Assembly (NCBI RefSeq): GCF_037975245.1
Contig: NC_092566.1
Span: 11,237,501 to 11,301,500, forward strand
DNA length: 64,000 nt
Direction: 5' to 3'
From: Apostichopus japonicus
Taxonomy: Eukaryota; Echinodermata; Holothuroidea; Aspidochirotida; Stichopodidae
The number at the start of each line of letters is the position of its first letter. Position 1 is the first letter of the stretch. This document shows positions 57,782 through 64,000 of the stretch, piece by piece. A program made the translations under genes and the position numbers. Below the pieces are notes generated by a model, which was not told where the DNA came from, searched no databases, and saw only the letters and a program-made list of their open reading frames with translations.

Positions 57782-58434
57782 CAGAAACCTGCAAAATTTT
57801 AGACATCTAGAAATAAACTAAATGTGTCCATTGTTTTACGGTTGGTTGTAGAGGCCATATATATATTTGGCTTTGAGTTGTAGCCTTTTATATAACTTTT
57901 CATCATTGAGTGACCAACAGGCCCGTGTATTATTATTCATTTATAATGAATAACCCTTTAAATTGACCAAATTTACAAAGTGCAATCTCTGGATCCAGCC
58001 GACCCTTAAAATGTGTATCAGCATGAAACCCCAATAGTTTTACAATCCGCCGTTAGATAACGTCTGTACACTTTGAAACGAAGTATACTTAATATTATCT
58101 GGTCATAGTTCCCGTATATACTAACTTTTGTGACAGTTTGTTATAGTAAAGTCACGTTTGCACTTCTATTATATAAGGTATAATGATTATGTGTGCATTC
58201 AGTTCGCTCGGCTCAACTCGCATAAATTGTTATAGACATATATCCTGCAGCTATGTTTAATTTGGCACAGGAAATTGAACAGCTAAAAGAAATTTTATGT
58301 ATTGTAAACAGTGCATATTCAACTTCTGGGAAAAGCATGGTAAGACAATAAAACAACCTTTGGTTACTTACGATAGCCGTTAAAAATGCGTTACATGACA
58401 AATTCAATGTCATATAGGCCAACATACGGTATGA

Positions 58435-58590
58435 TAACACACCACTGCTGTGTTAACACACCACTGCTGTGTTAACACACCACTGCTGTGTTAACACACC
58501 ACTGCTGTGTTAACACACCACTGCTGTGTTAACACACCACTGCTGTGTTAACACACCACTGCTGTGTTGACACACCACTGATGTGTTACT
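58435..58590 (+). repeat. 19-bp tandem repeat, 8 copies, with palindromic junctions
   Basis: Unit TAACACACCACTGCTGTGT. The CCACTG core recurs at 58442 and every 19 bp to 58575. Each unit can fold (ACACA...TGTGT) and each junction reads TGTGTTAACACA, a perfect palindrome. Confidence 0.97.
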
Positions 58591-58595
58591 GTTAA

Positions 58596-58634
58596 CAGTG
58601 GCATAGGAAGCTATCACATAGTGAGGGGGGGGGG
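58596..58634 (+). mobile_element. Possible single terminus of a hAT-like element
   Basis: CAGTGGCATAGGAAGCTATC then a G10 run resembles the terminus at 30291 and common hAT ends. It directly abuts the 19-bp tandem array. No opposite end is recognised. Confidence 0.3.
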
Positions 58635-61600
58635 CAGAAAACCAATTGGACCTGGGAATTTCAAAAGAAGAAGATTTGTGTTGTAGACGCCACGGTGGGA
58701 CCAGATCAGATATTGAAAGTATCGGATATTTTATACCCAAACATTTTTTGTTTCTTCTAAACTCTATGAATTTCATAACGAAGGACACTATGATGCAATG
58801 AAGAGGATACATTGACCTTTGAAGAATTTTGATGTTTATTGGTATATGACTAAAAATGAAAACAACAGACAAATAAAACTAAAATTCTCTTTATTTTTAA
58901 CCTTACCGTATATATCACATCAGGACTATGATCTATTTTATGATCTATATATAGGGATGCAACCTACGAACAGTGTGAAGAATGATCTACGGTACTTAAA
59001 AATAGGGATTTTAAGAGCAACAATTCACTGTCCACTGTTCGACGTTTATTAAGTAAGGGTAATCTATCTATAGTTTATTGGTTTGAAGCAACAGATCAAA
59101 TGTTCGAGTTTCTCGACATCTACAGGCGTTCATTTATGCATGTAGTCTACGTTAAAGTTAGGGGTATTTTTCTGCTGAAAGTGGCGCCTAACAAATCATT
59201 AATTTGTTTTCTGTTAGCGGGCTCTGAGAGAAAATGCTGTAGTACGTTGACTTTTACTAATGCTGGTAATGACAGTATAGCAACACTAATAATAAATCAA
59301 TATAAAAGAAAACTGCGAGAAAGAAGAAGGGGCCATTTTAACACTGGGATGCTATTATATTCTTTTACTTTAACTATTTTTTGAATCAATCCTCTCAGAA
59401 TTGTCACGTGATATTTTGTTGACCTCGCATAGTATGGGTAAGTTTTTAATTTTTCTGAGAGAGAGAGAGAGAGTGCAGACTCCACATTCAATTCGATTGG
59501 ACAAAAAGGCTATATTCGCCCTTTGAAACGACTTGCAGCAAGTTTGTTTCTACGTGTGTGTGTGCGTGTGTATGTTGCCTCCAATGACGTGCTAACAATG
59601 CTACAGTCTAAAATGTTTGGCAAATCTTTCCCAACACTGACAGACTCCGACGTATATGAATCACATCACATAAAGTTTGAGAACGTTTGCCCCATATCAG
59701 TAAAATTACGACTATTAAATTCATGCCAAAAAGTGACGAATTTGTCACGGTTGTCTGCATTTTATATTTGTCTCTGGCAAAACTATACTCAACGTTGGTT
59801 GGATACGTATGTACGTACCTAGTACTGGGTAAAATGTCAGCCCAAAGTTTTCAGAGTGTAACTGTTTTCCAAATTACGGCGTATACATTTCTACAGATTC
59901 TGTTTCAGAAAGTTATTCCCGTGGATGTGCATTAGACAATAAAATGTCCAAATAAGGGGCCATGATATGAGTGGAGCATGCGTGGAATTATTCCCCTGTT
60001 ATAACATGTTGTTAAAGGCCTATGCTGAGAGTGCGAGTAAATGCTTGTTGTTAGCATACTGAGTGTGACCATTTTTCTAATTCATAGCATATTTGACCAA
60101 TGAAGGGGTATACACTGATGACCATTATAAATCTTTTGTTTGACATCAGACTGACTTGTTCAACCTTCTTGTTTTGGCAAACCGTTCACGTAAACGGGTT
60201 TTTACGCCTCAGTACGGTTTTTATATGACTCTATGAAGTTTTCTGTGCTCCAAATTCCACACTCATTACGTAATATTAAACCATGCAGCTTTTTCTTTCA
60301 GTTGACTTGACCAACAATATCGACGTCGTTTCATGATAATAATAAAAGTAATTAACTTAAAAAAGTAAGCTACGCGTCGAATCTTTCCAAAATTGTTTTC
60401 AAAGTGTGTTAAATACTGTTATGAAAAGGAAATTTTAAGGACTGGCCGAATGGAAACTAACTTAGATGACTTGCTCATTGACCTTCGATTCAGTGTAAAA
60501 TATATAGGAGGTTGTCGGTGTACGGTGTGGTCAAGCGTAAACTTCCATTTAGCAAGTAAAAATCAAAATAATAATGACAATACTAAAATATTATTAATAA
60601 TAATAGTATATATTAATATAATTATTTTATAATTATATATACTTGTTTGCGCTCTAAAATCGTTTAGGAAAATTTTTGGAAACATTATATTGTATCCCCT
60701 ATCATTCCCACCCTCTCCTTACTCCTTCAATCCCCCCCCCACCCCTCCCTTCCCTCCGCGAAAATATCCCTAATTCAACCCTCTGCCTTAACCTACTTCC
60801 TATTCATATCATTTGCGCGAAAACAACTTAAACATGCCAGTCTTTTTTTTTCTTTCTTTTTTTGTGATAATCGTACCGCAAATTCGTCGCACGCCATAGC
60901 ACGTATTGATTATATAGTTCGTTAACAAACGTGTTAATTTCAAGCGTAGGTGTTTATGTCATATTTTCTCTTTCATTTGATGTATTATACACCCATTTGT
61001 AAACTATTGCGATAGTTCAAAGGGCGCCGCATTGACGCCTGATTCCTATATTAGTGTGCACTGATTCGTAACCGTGTTGTATGGAAGAACTAGAGTTAAC
61101 AATTCAAACTCACTGACATGTTCATGACAAATAGACTACGCTATTATTGGTACTCGCTTTTGAAACTGTAACAAATGATCGGTTCTTTGGTTTTACTTGA
61201 TTCTATTGCTTGTCTATATTCGCTGACATGTTATTGATCTTACGACAGGCCTCATCCATTTATATTACTTGTCAAAGATTGCAAAAGCCCCCCTTAAATC
61301 AACGGTGCCTGGAATCTAGCTGGCGCCGAAAACAAAGCAATGAGGTTGATTAATAGTTGTGTACTTCTTCATCAGTTCTTTTATGGACCATATACTGCCC
61401 GACAAGTCAAAACTAAACCGATCATTCAATCTATCAGTTATTTATCAGCGAAGAACCAAAAAAAAACAACAACCGATAAAAACGGAAAACACAAAATCGT
61501 GCACGAAGAAAGACTGAAGATTATAGAAATAGCAAGAAAAGGATCTTCGTGTACTAAAATATTAAAGGTGTTCTGTGCTTCTTCGTAAATCAGAGAGGAC

Positions 61601-62042
61601 TTTTTTATTACCCTGGTATTCGAAGGCAATTTGTTTGAGGGTTGTAGGCTTTGTAACCGAAGAAGGCTATGTAATACAGGATGTATAACATATATAGAGT
61701 TATATAAACTGATCCGTATATGACACACACGGTTTCAGGTCTAACACGACATAGAAATGAAACATCTGAAATTACTCTCGTGAGTGGTCTATATCCTATA
61801 CCGTACAAACTTCTGACGTCTCGGCTGTGTCGCATTTCAAACAGTTTTCCAGTTGATTATTTGGGGAAAGTCGTAACTATTTTATATCAAAATCACAAAA
61901 TAGCCAAAATTATTCTTGGATGACAACCTAACTTTTATTGGACACATGTGTTGTATACCGTTAAAAAAATTACAACACATTTAATTATTCAGAAAACTCC
62001 ATTTAAACAGGATGATTCTCAACAATTAAAGTAGCTGGGCTG

Positions 62043-62120
62043 CTTAGTCTGTTTATAGCTCCATGGTTTAACCGATTACGGTAATACTTCGAGTCCATGG
62101 GCTAACACTCAGACTATAAG
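62043..62120. repeat. Imperfect 78-bp hairpin
   Basis: CTTAGTCTG...AGCTCCATGG faces CCATGGGCT...CAGACTATAAG, with a central ACCGATTACGGT stem-loop. Possibly a small MITE remnant. Confidence 0.45.
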
Positions 62121-62529
62121 CCTATGGCAGATCCTCGGAAACACTAACAACTTGTACCTTTTTTTTTCTTGACTGGCTTTGATATATCAAGTCATCCTTG
62201 AACGGCTTCACACCTAAATGATATGTCAAAATAGTCTGTCTACTGTCCATATACAGCTAACAGCACGTGTTTTCATCGGAAAGCTACCAAAGGAGACTGA
62301 AGAAATATGAGAAAAAAATTGTAGGCCTATATATTTCGCGGAGTGACATGAGTTTTTGCATTATATATTGAACACACAGCTTAATTTAATTATATATATA
62401 TTTTTTTTTTATAAAGTTACAGTTTGGGGGTGGGGGGAAGGGAGGCACTTTTCAGTATTTTGTGCAATATATTCGTTTTTGAGTCTTATTTATTGGTTTC
62501 CTAGTATTTTCCATTGAATGTGCAATTTT

Positions 62530-62704
62530 TCGTCTATAGGGCACCATTGGAAATGGGCCGACGTTCTGTCAGACCAATGGGTTTAGCTCCTGTTACTCTT
62601 TTTGTTCTTTTCAATTCCGTCCTTTTTGTCCATTTTGTCTTTGTAATATTTTTGTATTTTGAACAATCTGAGTGCGAATAAAATCAAATCAAATCAAATC
62701 AAAC
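62530..62704 (+). mobile_element. LINE-like 3' end with (AAATC)n tail
   Basis: A moderately GC stretch (GGGCACCATTGG near 62539) passes into T-rich sequence and ends GTGCGAATAAAATC followed by four AAATC units (62681-62700). This is the form of a CR1/L2-like 3' UTR with a pentanucleotide tail. No coding part is present. The 5' border is uncertain. Confidence 0.5.
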
Positions 62705-63614
62705 AGTATATTTATGAAGGCCTCTATGTTTCCATGCATTCCTATACTGCATACTGTGTATAAAAGTACGACAGTAAATCCAAAGACGATTCTAGCAGCA
62801 GGTTTCGTCCAAGCCAGTAATCAACGGTTATTGACAAGGCATTTTATTATGATAAAAAAATAGCAAATATTTGAGATCTTAAAGCAGCTTTCTTGTGATG
62901 AAATTGATCAACGTTTGAAATGCTATCCTGTACTATAAAACTTTGAGAAGAATTTCGCTTACTAGCTTGGTTACGCATATTACAATTCAAATGATGAAAT
63001 TGTATTCTTTCCTGTCCTAACCTGCCCTGTTCTGTTTGGTTCTGTTCTGGTATATGTATGTATATTTATTTATATGTGTGTGTATCTGTGTGTGTATATC
63101 AAGCAATTATCTTATCAGACTTGCATAGAACCATTTTATCATTTAAGAATTACAGCCTTTTTATATTATTATTTTATCTTTAATTTATTAAATATTGCTC
63201 ATGCAGTCAATTGCAAGAATTATAAATTAATCTAATTTTAATCAATTACATTGCATTTTCAATCTAACCAAGTTAAGAAAGTATGAAATACGTGACAGTT
63301 CTATATAGTATATAGGCTAATATGATGTTCACGGTGCATAAAACTATATGTAGGCCCTATATACATCAATCACTATTTTAAAAGGCAGGTGTAGGGTACG
63401 ATGGCCTTAAATCATTTTGATTAATTAATGGGTTCAGAGAGCATAGCATATTTTGTTAAAGTTCAACTAGTTGGCAAACACGTTTGTTTCCGTTTTCTTT
63501 CCTTACCTCACCATGCAGACTCTACTCCTAAGTTTCTAAGTTCCTTAATGCGAACATTCATTACCGGTAGTCATAATTGGCCTACATTCTTCATGCATGG
63601 TACAGTCTTTATAT

Positions 63615-63633
63615 AGGTATATAAATATAGATA

Positions 63634-63722
<89 letters not shown>
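63615..63722 (+). repeat. (TA)n microsatellite
   Basis: About 108 bp with TTTATATATT interruptions. Confidence 0.95.
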
Positions 63723-63726
<4 letters not shown>

Positions 63727-64000
63727 GCCTGAGTGGTGGCTTGAGGTTTTATCATGTATAATTCCATACAGGGAATGCTGTTGGTGCTTGCATACTTGTG
63801 AATAAGGCAGGTCTGTTTGCATTTTTGATAAATTGTCGGGGCCTCTAAGTGGTTTTCATATTAATTAGTCAAACAACAGATAGGTTTCAGTTATACGTCT
63901 CTACGACGGTGATTAATAAGTGTACTTTGTAAGTGATAACGGACAACTCGCGTACGAACAAAGGAAAATAAATCACCACCCTGCAGAATGAAAACAGCTA

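Larger units (their letters stand above)
57782..64000. other. No gene recognised
   Basis: Holds the 19-bp array, a LINE-like tail and a TA array. ORFs at 59523-59822 and 60393-60632 have ordinary composition but no recognisable motif and no supporting context. Confidence 0.5.

Noticed and set aside
59523-59935. Two overlapping ORFs of 82-99 codons
   Set aside because: They overlap in different frames, neither has a recognisable motif, and there is no exon structure.

Overview
The window is animal nuclear DNA. It has one clearly spliced protein-coding gene, with canonical GT/AG intron borders and a polypyrimidine tract. The background is AT-rich, sparse in genes, and full of microsatellites, minisatellites and short mobile-element remnants. 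There are no operons, no closely packed ORFs and no prokaryotic signals. The gene is a NET-family (Noc/Elbow/Nlz/Tlp-1) zinc finger of the ZNF703/ZNF503 type. Together with the tRNA-derived SINEs, TTAA-flanked MITEs and frequent AGGCCTATA-like words, this suggests a marine invertebrate deuterostome, probably an echinoderm. That placement is an inference; the species cannot be fixed from the sequence alone.

Layout. From 1 to 45 kb I find no convincing exon. This part holds (TA)n arrays, a GGAC/GGAT-rich minisatellite (11.3-11.6 kb), a pure 1,075-bp (GATA)n array (15.3-16.4 kb), a TTAA-flanked MITE (20.0 kb), a hAT-like MITE (28.4-28.8 kb), a 57+36-bp composite tandem repeat (32.4-32.7 kb), a 2-kb minisatellite with a 55-bp unit and an 831-bp higher-order period (33.4-35.5 kb), an (AGT)n array (36.1-36.5 kb) and a second TTAA-flanked element (37.7-38.2 kb).

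The Nlz gene lies on the minus strand between 45.2 and about 49.3 kb. Exon 1 (48655-48726) encodes 24 residues, a 1,968-bp phase-0 intron follows, and exon 2 (45292-46686) encodes the other 464 residues with the Sp motif, the buttonhead-like Cys box and the single atypical C2H2 finger. The deduced protein is 488 aa. A cluster of CCAAT motifs lies upstream, and a canonical AATAAA lies about 90 nt past the stop.

From 49.3 to 64 kb the sequence is again without recognisable host genes. It holds two kinds of tRNA-derived SINE (52.9 and 53.7-53.9 kb), a 2.1-kb mobile element with inverted arms of about 418 bp that are themselves built from short CATGT-containing repeats (55.7-57.8 kb), two LINE-like 3' tails, and a 19-bp tandem repeat whose unit junctions are perfect palindromes (58.4-58.6 kb).

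The most noteworthy items are the long-arm inverted-repeat element with a broken ORF, the SINE with three consecutive hairpins in its 3' half, the ninefold occurrence of TGACGTCA, and the apparent lack of the FKPY Groucho-binding motif in the Nlz protein.
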